Source: Phycisphaera sp. (GTDB taxonomy: Bacteria; Planctomycetota; Phycisphaerae; Phycisphaerales; SM1A02). Taken from it: a stretch of 64,000 nucleotides of DNA. Shown here one piece after another: positions 15,680-23,122 of the stretch. A model generated the notes under the pieces. That model was not told where the DNA came from. It searched no databases and worked only from the letters and a program-made list of their open reading frames with translations. A program made the position numbers and the translations under genes. Numbering within the stretch: the stretch's first letter is position 1; every line of letters starts with the position of its first letter. The stretch covers positions 1 to 64,000 of the forward strand of contig WGMP01000026.1 of the NCBI GenBank assembly GCA_016124975.1. Direction: 5' to 3'.

Positions 15680-16546
15680 ATGCGACACACGCTCTCGCGA
15701 TACCTGATGACGCTCCTGTGCATGCTTGCAGCAGGAACCTGGATCCTGCCTGTCCATACGCTTGCGGCGCCGGTACCGATGCCCTTGGCCCAGGATGGCG
15801 ATGAAGGCGTATTGGACCTTGACCCGACTTCCGCCATCGCCGTTGAGAGCGTTGCGGGAGTGGTTCTCCTCCCGAGAGAGATGGCTCCCAGCGAGCCAGC
15901 GCCGGGCATTGAAGTGATTCTGTTGCTCGACTCGCAGGCGGTTCCCGAGGAGTGCCTGGCGCTGCTCGGCCTTGCGACCCCAGAGGGTGCTGGGTCGGCC
16001 AACGCGCCTGTCGAGGTGCGTGTCGAGTTGCACTCAGTCGCTGTTGCATTTGTGCGCAAGGGTGAGTCCACCATCCGCTTTGGATTCGGACTTCGGTCGG
16101 ACGTCGTGGTCACGGTGCAGTCACAGGCTTCCGGGACCTTGGCACAGGCCGAATCATTTCAACTCGTGTCCGAGACGGCAAGCGCAGGAGAAGCCGTCGA
16201 TGGGTCCCTGCAACTGTGGAGTCAGGTCTCGCAGGCAGCCCCTGCACCTGCGCCGCCGTTTCCCTACTACTCGACCTGCGTGACGCTTTGCCTGATGGAA
16301 GTCCACAATCAGTGGTGGGGGGTGGTCATGGACTGCATCGCCTACTCCGGCATTGGTGCCGCCCTCGTCTCGGGGGCGGCCGTGCTCGCTTGCCTGCTTA
16401 CTGGTCCCGGTTGGCTTGCGTGCGTTACGGCGTTGCTCACAGGAATAGGTATCGTCACTGGGATGGTCTGGGCTTCCTGTCTCGCGAGCTACCTCGCAGC
16501 GATGGCCCTTGCGATTCCTGTATGCACTGCAGGATGCGCGTTGTAG
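15680..16546 (+). CDS. Cassette 2 secreted protein with 8-Cys hydrophobic tail
   Basis: 288 residues. The signal peptide is nearly identical to that of the 12275 product: two replacements and eight silent changes over 30 codons. The mature part (about 31-195) has no calcium-binding loops and looks beta-rich with many Glu and Val residues; no family was recognised. The last about 100 residues are strongly hydrophobic and again hold exactly eight cysteines (STC, TLC, MDC, LAC, LAC, ASC, PVC, AGC), ending CTAGCAL. The gene ends ten bases before a small two-helix membrane protein gene with a perfect ribosome-binding site. A start at 15605 or 15641 is possible in frame, but conservation and the GAGGT position favour 15680. 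Confidence 0.75.
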   Translation: MRHTLSRYLMTLLCMLAAGTWILPVHTLAAPVPMPLAQDGDEGVLDLDPTSAIAVESVAGVVLLPREMAPSEPAPGIEVILLLDSQAVPEECLALLGLATPEGAGSANAPVEVRVELHSVAVAFVRKGESTIRFGFGLRSDVVVTVQSQASGTLAQAESFQLVSETASAGEAVDGSLQLWSQVSQAAPAPAPPFPYYSTCVTLCLMEVHNQWWGVVMDCIAYSGIGAALVSGAAVLACLLTGPGWLACVTALLTGIGIVTGMVWASCLASYLAAMALAIPVCTAGCAL

Positions 16547-16556
16547 GAGGTGTGCC

Positions 16557-16775
16557 ATGGAGGTGATGAAGCCGTTTCCAACGATGACGCCGCTTCAGAC
16601 GATCTTTCTCATTCTGTTCTCGTTGGTTCTCTGGCAGGCGTTTCTGGTCCTGCTCATCAAGACCCGAAAGATTGACTCGCGGTTGCAGTCGCCGTTCCGA
16701 GCCATCATCTTCATTCAGGCGGTGGGCGTGCTGATGCTCTTGGTCGACGCCACTCACCGCTGGTTGAACCAGTGA
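16557..16775 (+). CDS. Small two-helix membrane protein (cassette 2)
   Basis: 72 residues. The ATG is preceded by a perfect AGGAGGT six bases upstream, and the gene starts only ten bases after the stop of the secreted eight-Cys protein, so the two are co-transcribed and possibly coupled. Two hydrophobic helices (about 14-32 and 45-62) are joined by a short basic loop (KTRKIDSRLQ). It does not resemble the cassette 1 small proteins in sequence, only in topology and position. This is what one expects of cognate partner or immunity proteins, but that role is inference. Confidence 0.65.
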   Translation: MEVMKPFPTMTPLQTIFLILFSLVLWQAFLVLLIKTRKIDSRLQSPFRAIIFIQAVGVLMLLVDATHRWLNQ

Positions 16776-16813
16776 CCGCAGCGCGTCTGAGGTGCATTCG
16801 ATGACCGGCCTAT

Positions 16814-16886
16814 GCGGCTTCGCCGCCTCGCCTGCAGGCCTCGCCACGCATGCCGCACGCGCGGCCGACCTCGGGCGAAGCCCGGG
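16814..16886. terminator. Hairpins between convergent genes
   Basis: Two stems lie in the 130-bp gap between the cassette 2 membrane protein and the convergent DUF2238 gene. GCGGC-TTC-GCCGC is at 16814-16826. CTCGGGC-GAA-GCCCGGG at 16870-16886 has seven pairs, one of them G-U. Neither has a T-tract. The position between convergent stops suggests a bidirectional terminator; the first stem is shared with the end of cassette 1. Confidence 0.35.
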
Positions 16887-16905
16887 CGGCGAGTGTCGCC
16901 AACCG

Positions 16906-17523
16906 TCACCCTTGCGCGATCTGCCTGTCCTGCATCGGGCCGAGCATGGCGACGGCCATCGCTGCGCCGACCATGCAGAACAGCATGTCCCACTGCGCGT
17001 CCCAGACATCGCCTTGCGCGCCGAGGAAGTTGATGCTGTCTTCGCCGAGGAGGAGCGCGCTTGCGAACTCGAGCAGCTCGAAGAGCGCGCTGAAGGCGAG
17101 GCACATGCCGACGACGACGACGGAGAGCCACCCGCGCCCCGCGACGATCGCCTTGCGGATGAAGACCTCGCGCCAGATGAGCGCTGGTGCGAAGCCCTGG
17201 ATGAAGTGGCCGAGCCTGTCGTAGTCGTTGCGCGGCCTCCCCATCCACTCCTGCACCCACAGTCCGATCGGGACATGCGCGTAGGTGTAGATGCCGCCGA
17301 CGACGAGGATGACGGCGTGCACGACGACGACCCAGAAGGTCACGCCCGTCGTCGGAAGGCGCCGAAGCCACAGCGCCCACATCGCGATCGCGGCCACGAC
17401 CCAGCAGACCTCGAGCGCCCAGGTGAGGCGGTCGAAGGGGTCGATACCGCTCCACACGAGGAAGAGCGCGAGGGCGACGACGACCCAGTCGCGCAGCGAG
17501 AGCGGGGGTGCGGCGGGCCTCAT
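16906..17523 (-). CDS. DUF2238 (YjdF-like) integral membrane protein
   Basis: 205 residues with about six membrane helices, matching the usual size of the DUF2238/YjdF family. Conserved loop blocks are visible: NDYDRLGHFIQGF after the second pair of helices, ALFELLEF, and DVWDAQWDM near the C-terminus. The His and acidic residues in these loops are family-typical; no reaction is established. It is convergent with cassette 2 and 31 bp downstream of the glutathione peroxidase stop on the same strand, so it may be in one transcript with it. Confidence 0.85.
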   Translation of the reverse strand: MRPAAPPLSLRDWVVVALALFLVWSGIDPFDRLTWALEVCWVVAAIAMWALWLRRLPTTGVTFWVVVVHAVILVVGGIYTYAHVPIGLWVQEWMGRPRNDYDRLGHFIQGFAPALIWREVFIRKAIVAGRGWLSVVVVGMCLAFSALFELLEFASALLLGEDSINFLGAQGDVWDAQWDMLFCMVGAAMAVAMLGPMQDRQIAQG

Positions 17524-17554
17524 GCGCGCAGCGTACGAGACGCGGCGCGCTGCG

Positions 17555-18259
17555 TCAGTTCGCGCCCGAGCCTGCGGGCGCGGTGCCTGCCGCCGGCGCA
17601 GCAGGCGCGGGTTCGGCCGCCGGGGCCTTCGCGTCCTTCTCGGTGCTTGTCTCCGCGAACTCTGCGGGAACAGGCTCCTTCAGCGCCTTCTCGATCGCCT
17701 CGATCACGCGCGCGCTGTCGGGCGCCGTGCTCGAGGAGAAGAACTGCGCCGTCTTCCCGTCGCGGGAGACGAGGTACTTGCCGAAGTTCCAGCCTGGAAG
17801 CTCGCCCGTCTTCGTGCCGAGGCACTCGAAGACAGGCGACTGGCCCTCGCCCGCCTTCACGCGGGTCTTCTCGTACATGGGGAAGCTGACGCCGTAGCGC
17901 GTGCTGCAGAACTCGCGGATCTGCGAGGCCTCGGCGAACTCCTGACCGCCGAAGTCGCCGCTTGGGAAGGCGAGGACCTCGAAGCCCTGCGCGCGATACT
18001 TGTCCGCGATCTTCTCGAGCGCGGCGTACTGGCCCGTGAGGCCGCAGCGGCTGGCGACGTTGACGACGAGCGTGACCTTGCCGCCATGCTCGCGCAGGTT
18101 CGCATCCTGCCCCTCGAGCGTGCGCACGGGAAGGTCGTAGAGCGTGGCGTCCTTCCACTTCGCCTCGAGCGAGGCGTCCTGCGGCGCGCTCTGCGAGCAG
18201 GCGAGGCCCGTGACGAGGGCGACGGAGCCTGCGACGGTGGCGATGAATCGGTCGAGCAT
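17555..18259 (-). CDS. Glutathione peroxidase, thioredoxin-dependent type, lipoprotein
   Basis: 234 residues. The N-terminus is a lipoprotein signal peptide with lipobox TGLAC, so the enzyme is probably anchored outside the cytoplasm. The peroxidatic Cys is in NVASRCGLTGQY, and the usual Gln and Trp are in FGGQE and WNFGKYL. The resolving Cys is in REFCSTRYGVSFP, as in thioredoxin-dependent members. The FPCNQ block is FPSGD here, lacking the extra Cys. A Pro/Ala-rich tail of about 35 residues follows the domain. The ATG at 18259 is chosen because a start 16 codons upstream would bury the signal peptide. Confidence 0.9.
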   Translation of the reverse strand: MLDRFIATVAGSVALVTGLACSQSAPQDASLEAKWKDATLYDLPVRTLEGQDANLREHGGKVTLVVNVASRCGLTGQYAALEKIADKYRAQGFEVLAFPSGDFGGQEFAEASQIREFCSTRYGVSFPMYEKTRVKAGEGQSPVFECLGTKTGELPGWNFGKYLVSRDGKTAQFFSSSTAPDSARVIEAIEKALKEPVPAEFAETSTEKDAKAPAAEPAPAAPAAGTAPAGSGAN

Positions 18260-18458
18260 GATGGTTCTCGGATGAAGAGGTCCGCCGCGGGTGGCGGGGG
18301 CGGGCAATGTGCGGGGAGCGCGGCGGGGGGCCCGCGGGAAATCAGGTCGGAAGTCGAACGGACGAGCGCGCGTCTTCGCGCGGCCCGCGCCTCGGATGCA
18401 CCGCGGCGGGGAGTCGCAGGAACCCGTAGAGTAGCCCCGTCACTTCAGGAGTCGCCCC

Positions 18459-20294
18459 ATGCGCCGTCGACGAATTCCCGCCATCGCAGCCACCCTCGCC
18501 CTCTTCGCGGCGCCGTCGCTCCTTGCGAGCCAGGATTCCGTCGAGCGCGCCCTCGGCTGGATTCCCGAGGACTCCGTCAGCTTCATCCTCGTTCCCGAGC
18601 TGAAGCGCGCGAGCGACGACATCGCGGCGCTCGTCGAGGCGACGGGCCAGGGCGGCATGCTCTCGCTCGGGCGCCCGATCGATGTCCTGAAGGCGCAGCT
18701 CGGGATCGGCGCCAACCTCGACGAGCGGGCGCCGATCGTCGCCTACTACCCGCCGCGTGCGCTGCGCGGTGCGAAGGCGGCAGAGGGCGCGGCCGCTGGC
18801 GGAGAAGCCGCCGCAGCCGCGGGAGCCGCTGCACCAGCGACGCCCGAGCTTCCCGTCGTCGTCGTCGGAGTCACCGACGCCGATGCGTTCCTCTCCGCGA
18901 ACCTGACCGCCGTGCCCGAGGCGGGCGACGACGCCTACCGCACCTCGAACGGCGTGACGCTCTTCGCGCGCCGCCTCGACGGACGCGTGGCGCTCGCACC
19001 GCGCCGCGAGTCGCTTCCCGCGGCCGACGCGCGCGGCATCGGCGAGCGCTTCCGCGCGCGGCTCGAGGCCGCCGAGAGCGAGTGGCTCGCGCGTGCGGAC
19101 CTCGTCGCCTGGGGCTCGCGCGATGCGCTGCGCGAGGCGGTCGAATCGGCGCGCGCGCTCGACCTCGCCGCGATGCGCGACGCGATGGACGCAGAGGGAC
19201 TCGCGCCGACGGAGGGCGCGCCGGCGGGCGGCGTGGCGGGCGGCGCCAACGCAGCGCAGGTCGAGCGTTTCCGCGAGAAGAGCCTCGAGATCCTCGACAT
19301 GCTCGCCGACGGCATGGTCGTCGTCGACGCGGACCCACTTGGCCTCTTCGTGGCGGCGCTCGGCGTCGCCGAGCCCGATTCCGCGCTGGCGAAGATCACA
19401 GCGGGCGGCGAAGGCCGCGCCGCGCGCTTCGACAGGCTTCCCAAGAACCCGTTCTACTTCGCGTTCGCCGCCGACCTCGACGGCCTCGGCGGCGCCGCGA
19501 AGCTCGGCGAACTCCTTGATTTCGGCGGCGTCGAGCGCAACCTGCTTCCCGAGTGGGTCTTCACGGAAGGCGCGGATCTGCGCACCGTGCAGCTCGCGGC
19601 CTACCCCTCGAAGCTCGGCGTCGCGATCGGCGGCGCGCTCAACGACTCGGCGCTCGTCCTCGGCTCGCGCAACCCAGCGCGCACGCTCGCGCGCATCAAG
19701 AGCACGATCGAATCGTCGCGCGGCGAGAGCGCGGGCGTGCGCCGCGAGCCCGCGTGGGAAGACGCGCGCACGCTCAAGTCCGGCGAGGTCGCGGCTGCGT
19801 TCGAGGTGAAGGAGACGGTGTTCGACGCGTCGCAGCGCCCCGCGCTCGACATCGAGCGCGTGTCGCGCCAGTTCATCTTCGGCTCGCGCGGAATCCACGG
19901 CCTCGCGCGGCAGACGAGCGACTCCGTCGTCGTCACCTTCAGCCAGCGCCCCGATGTCCTCGGCCGCGCGCTCGAGAGCGCGCAGGGCCCGAACTCGCTC
20001 GCGAGCGACCCCGTCGTCGAGTCGATCGAGGAGTGGCTGCCCGCCGACCGCGATGTCGAGGCGATGATCGGCGTCGGACGCGTGGTGAACCTCGGCACCC
20101 AGATCGCGTCGAGCTTCGTGAGCGCGGAAGAGGTGCGCGCGCTCGTCCCCGAGATCGAGGCCGACGCCGAGCCCGTCGCGTTCGCGCTCTCGGTCGACGA
20201 AGGCCGCGTGCGCTCGGTCGTCGTGGTTCCCGCCGCCGTGCTGCGGATCGCGGCGGGCTTCGGCACGCGCGCCGCAGGGGGCGCAGGCCGATGA
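18459..20294 (+). CDS. Exported protein of unknown function (DUF3352-like)
   Basis: 611 residues with a signal peptide ending near LLAS-Q (about residue 24). The mature protein starts with a WIPEDSVSFILVPEL block and has repeated alpha/beta segments typical of large planctomycetal periplasmic proteins of the DUF3352 type (assignment by style, not by a named motif). Ala/Gly-rich insertions occur near residues 108-125 and 250-265. The stop overlaps the folP start by four bases (ATGA), so it is co-expressed with folP although no folate role is apparent. Confidence 0.7.
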   Translation: MRRRRIPAIAATLALFAAPSLLASQDSVERALGWIPEDSVSFILVPELKRASDDIAALVEATGQGGMLSLGRPIDVLKAQLGIGANLDERAPIVAYYPPRALRGAKAAEGAAAGGEAAAAAGAAAPATPELPVVVVGVTDADAFLSANLTAVPEAGDDAYRTSNGVTLFARRLDGRVALAPRRESLPAADARGIGERFRARLEAAESEWLARADLVAWGSRDALREAVESARALDLAAMRDAMDAEGLAPTEGAPAGGVAGGANAAQVERFREKSLEILDMLADGMVVVDADPLGLFVAALGVAEPDSALAKITAGGEGRAARFDRLPKNPFYFAFAADLDGLGGAAKLGELLDFGGVERNLLPEWVFTEGADLRTVQLAAYPSKLGVAIGGALNDSALVLGSRNPARTLARIKSTIESSRGESAGVRREPAWEDARTLKSGEVAAAFEVKETVFDASQRPALDIERVSRQFIFGSRGIHGLARQTSDSVVVTFSQRPDVLGRALESAQGPNSLASDPVVESIEEWLPADRDVEAMIGVGRVVNLGTQIASSFVSAEEVRALVPEIEADAEPVAFALSVDEGRVRSVVVVPAAVLRIAAGFGTRAAGGAGR

Positions 20295-21178
20295 CATCCG
20301 ACGACACGCCGCGCTTCTGGACCGTCGGGCCCGACCGCGTCGTGTCGCTCGAGCCGTTCGTCCTGATGGGCGTCGTCAACATGACGCCCGACAGCTTCAG
20401 CGACGGCGGGCGCTTCGCCACCGTCGACGAGGCCTTCGCGCACGCGATGCAGCTCGTCGACGAAGGCGCGGGAATCCTCGACATCGGCGGCGAGAGCACG
20501 CGGCCGGGTGCAGAGCCTGTCGCCGCCGACGAGCAGATCCGCCGCGTGGTGCCGCTCATCGCGCGCATCCGCACGCGCTCGAACACTGCGATCTCGGTCG
20601 ACACGACGAGCGCGACCGTCGCGGAGGCGGCGCTCGAGGCGGGCGCCGACATCGTCAACGACGTGAGCGCGGGCGCCGACGACCCCGCGATGCTGCCGCT
20701 CGTCGCGCGCCGCGGCGTCGGCATCGTCCTCATGCACCGCCTCGCAGCGCCGCGCGAGGACAGCTATTCCGACCGCTACGAGCGCGAGCCTGTCTACGGC
20801 GATGTCGTGCGCGCGGTGTGCGACCACCTTCTCGCGCGCGTCGACGCGGCGATCGGCGCGGGCGTGGCGCGCGATTGCATCGCGCTCGACCCTGGCCTCG
20901 GCTTCGGGAAGAGCGTCGCGCAGAACTACGAGCTTCTCGCGCGCACGAGCGAGCTGGCCGCGCTCGGCTACCCCGTCCTTGTCGGCGCCAGCCGCAAGAG
21001 CTTCCTCGGCGCCGTGAGCGGGCGCAGCGACCCGGAGCAGCGCATCATCGGCTCCGTCGTCGCGGCGGTCGCTGCCTTCGGCGGCGGCGCGCGGATCGTG
21101 CGCGCGCACGATGTCGGCGCGCACCGCGAGGCGCTGCTCGTGGCGCACGCGGTCCTTCGTGGCGGCGGCGTGTCGTGA
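20291..21178 (+). CDS. folP: Dihydropteroate synthase
   Basis: 295 residues, condensing 6-hydroxymethyl-7,8-dihydropterin pyrophosphate with p-aminobenzoate in folate synthesis. All family landmarks are visible: MGVVNMTPDSFSDGGRF, GGESTRPGAEPV, the SVDTTS and NDVSAG blocks, ALDPGLGFGKS and VGASRKSFLG. The ATG overlaps the upstream stop (ATGA). The C-terminus is a short alpha-helical end after RAHDVGAHREA. This is the second folate-linked gene of the window after the cyclo-ligase at 1951. Confidence 0.96.
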   Translation: MTSDDTPRFWTVGPDRVVSLEPFVLMGVVNMTPDSFSDGGRFATVDEAFAHAMQLVDEGAGILDIGGESTRPGAEPVAADEQIRRVVPLIARIRTRSNTAISVDTTSATVAEAALEAGADIVNDVSAGADDPAMLPLVARRGVGIVLMHRLAAPREDSYSDRYEREPVYGDVVRAVCDHLLARVDAAIGAGVARDCIALDPGLGFGKSVAQNYELLARTSELAALGYPVLVGASRKSFLGAVSGRSDPEQRIIGSVVAAVAAFGGGARIVRAHDVGAHREALLVAHAVLRGGGVS

Positions 21179-21198
21179 CGCGCGCGTGAGGCCGCACG

Positions 21199-21268
21199 GG
21201 GCTTTTCGATGGGGGCTTTTCGATGGGGGCTTTTCGATCGGGGCCTTCCGATCGGGGTCTTCCGAAGC
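21199..21268. repeat. 14-bp tandem repeat, five copies, upstream of trxA
   Basis: The unit GGGCTTTTCGATGG (21199-21212) repeats at 21213, 21227, 21241 and 21255 with increasing divergence to the right (GGGCCTTCCGATCG, GGGTCTTCCGAAGC). It sits between folP and trxA, ending 113 bp before the trxA start. It is the fourth 14-bp-period array in this window. It may lie in the trxA leader or promoter region. Confidence 0.85.
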
Positions 21269-21381
21269 GCGTTTCCATCCTCGGTTCAGGCCGCTACGAT
21301 GTCCGCCCGTTCGCGCGGCGCGCGGCGGTCGAGAAGACGAAGACAGCACGCAACGAAGACAGCATCGAGCGAGGAGCAACC

Positions 21382-21711
21382 ATGGCAGGCGCAGCGACCC
21401 TCACCATCACCGAGTCGAACTACCAGAGCGAAGTCGTCGAGAGCCAGGTGCCCGTGCTCATCGATTTCTGGGCCGAGTGGTGCCAGCCCTGCCGCATGAT
21501 CGGCCCGTCGATCGACCAGCTCGCCGCCGAGTACCAGGGCAAGGCAAAGGTCGGCAAGGTCGACATCGACACGAACCGCCAGCTCGCGCTCAAGTTCAAC
21601 GTGCAGTCGATCCCCTGCGTCATCGTCCTCAAGGGCGGCCAGGTCGTGTCGAAGACCCAGGGCGTCAAGCCCAAGGCCGAGTTCGCGAAGATGATCGACG
21701 CGGCGCTCTGA
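21382..21711 (+). CDS. trxA: Thioredoxin
   Basis: 109 residues, standard length. The redox centre is WCQPC (Cys34, Cys37) instead of the usual WCGPC; the Gln could shift redox potential. The cis-proline loop is QSIPCVIVLKGG, with an additional Cys after the proline. GAGGAGC lies seven bases upstream of the ATG. The frame is open upstream through the 14-bp repeats, but the Met with the Shine-Dalgarno sequence gives the normal thioredoxin N-terminus. It may supply reductant to the thioredoxin-type glutathione peroxidase nearby only if both are in the same compartment; the peroxidase looks exported, so that link is doubtful. Confidence 0.95.
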   Translation: MAGAATLTITESNYQSEVVESQVPVLIDFWAEWCQPCRMIGPSIDQLAAEYQGKAKVGKVDIDTNRQLALKFNVQSIPCVIVLKGGQVVSKTQGVKPKAEFAKMIDAAL

Positions 21712-21817
21712 CGCGCGTCGGCGGGCGCTCGGTTTCCCGCGTTCCGCCCGCGTTCCTCCCGCGAATCCTCCCGCGAATCCTCCCGCACGGCGGCCCGCTG
21801 CGCCGATATCGCACGCG

Positions 21818-23122
21818 ATGGCGTCGTCGATCTTCTCCAGGCTCGCCTCCGCTTTTCCAGCGCGTCTCTTCCGCCGCATCACCTCGGGCGGCGCGCTGCT
21901 CGCAGAGCTCGATGGCCTGCGCGCGGTGGCGATCCTGCCCGTGGTGCTCTTCCACGCCACGATGTCGCTCTACCTGAAGGGCGCGGAAGGGCAGGTCTCC
22001 GCGATCGACCCGTCGGCCGCGCCGTTCCACACGCCGCTCGGATGGCTCGTCTCGCAGGGCTTCCTCGGCGTCCAGCTCTTCTTCGTGATCTCTGGCTTCG
22101 TGGTCACGCTGCCGTTCGCGCGAGCGCGGCTCCTCGGCGACGCGGCGCCGTCGCTCAAGGGCTTCTATCTGAAGCGTGTCACGCGCATCGAGCCGCCCTA
22201 TGTGATCGCGCTCTGCTCCTACCTCGCGGGCGTGCTCCTCATTGCGCCTGAGAACGCGCGCATCGCCGACTATCTCGCGGGGCTCGTCTACCTGCGCACG
22301 GCGCTCTTCGGAAGCGAGCCCTGGGCGTTCTTCATCTCGTGGAGCCTCGAGATCGAGGTGCAGTTCTACCTGCTCGCGCCGCTCCTCGCGACCGTCTTCT
22401 GGATCCGCTCGACCGCGCTCCGCCGCGGCATACTCGTCGCAGCGATCGCGCTGACCGCGCTCTACGCGGCGGATGTGCGCCTCTCCGCGAGCGAGCCGCC
22501 GCCGCTCGGCGGCCCGCTCCAGCACGGCCGCTGGCTCGGCACGGAGATCGCGTTCTTCCTCATCGGTCTTCTCGTCGCAGATCTGTGGACGCTGCGCGAG
22601 CTCCGCACGGGCGATCGCATCGCGTCGATCGGCTACGACCTCGGATGGTTTGCGGGATTCGTCGCGGTCGTGACGAGCTATCGCGTGCTCGCGTGGCACC
22701 ATCTCGGGATCGCGCTGCTCGTGCTCGGCCTCTTCCTCATGACGCTGGGCGCGTTCCGCGGAAACCTCGTGCGACGCGCGCTCTCGGTGCCCGTCGTCAG
22801 CGTCGTCGGGGGCGCGTGCTACACGATCTACCTCTTCCACTTCCAGCTCGTGTCGCTCTTCGGGCGCTTCCTCGCGCCCTTCACGACGACCTCGCTCGAG
22901 TGGAACATCCTCGTGCTCGCGCTTCCGTTCTCGCTCGTCGTCACGGCCGCGTGCCTCGCGCTCTTTCCGCTGGTCGAGCGGCCCTTCATGCACGGGCGAT
23001 GGCCCGCGCTCGTGGCCGCGGCGGTGCGCACGCGCAGCCTCGCGGCGCTCGCGCCGCTGTTCGAGGGGCCGGCTACATCATCCCGTCGAAGCGCGATGCC
23101 TCGCTCCGGATCAGGCGGTTGA
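21818..23122 (+). CDS. Acyltransferase 3 family membrane protein (OafA/YrhL-like)
   Basis: 434 residues with about ten membrane helices. The family signature is clear: ELDGLRAVAILPVVLFHA with the catalytic His in the first helix, FLGVQLFFVISGFVV, and RVTRIEPPY. Members O-acylate surface sugars or lipids; the substrate cannot be told. The C-terminal 17 codons overlap the convergent TPR protein gene (stop at 23073) by 50 bases. It is preceded by a short 12-bp repeat (CGCGAATCCTCC) in the 106-bp gap after trxA. Confidence 0.88.
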   Translation: MASSIFSRLASAFPARLFRRITSGGALLAELDGLRAVAILPVVLFHATMSLYLKGAEGQVSAIDPSAAPFHTPLGWLVSQGFLGVQLFFVISGFVVTLPFARARLLGDAAPSLKGFYLKRVTRIEPPYVIALCSYLAGVLLIAPENARIADYLAGLVYLRTALFGSEPWAFFISWSLEIEVQFYLLAPLLATVFWIRSTALRRGILVAAIALTALYAADVRLSASEPPPLGGPLQHGRWLGTEIAFFLIGLLVADLWTLRELRTGDRIASIGYDLGWFAGFVAVVTSYRVLAWHHLGIALLVLGLFLMTLGAFRGNLVRRALSVPVVSVVGGACYTIYLFHFQLVSLFGRFLAPFTTTSLEWNILVLALPFSLVVTAACLALFPLVERPFMHGRWPALVAAAVRTRSLAALAPLFEGPATSSRRSAMPRSGSGG

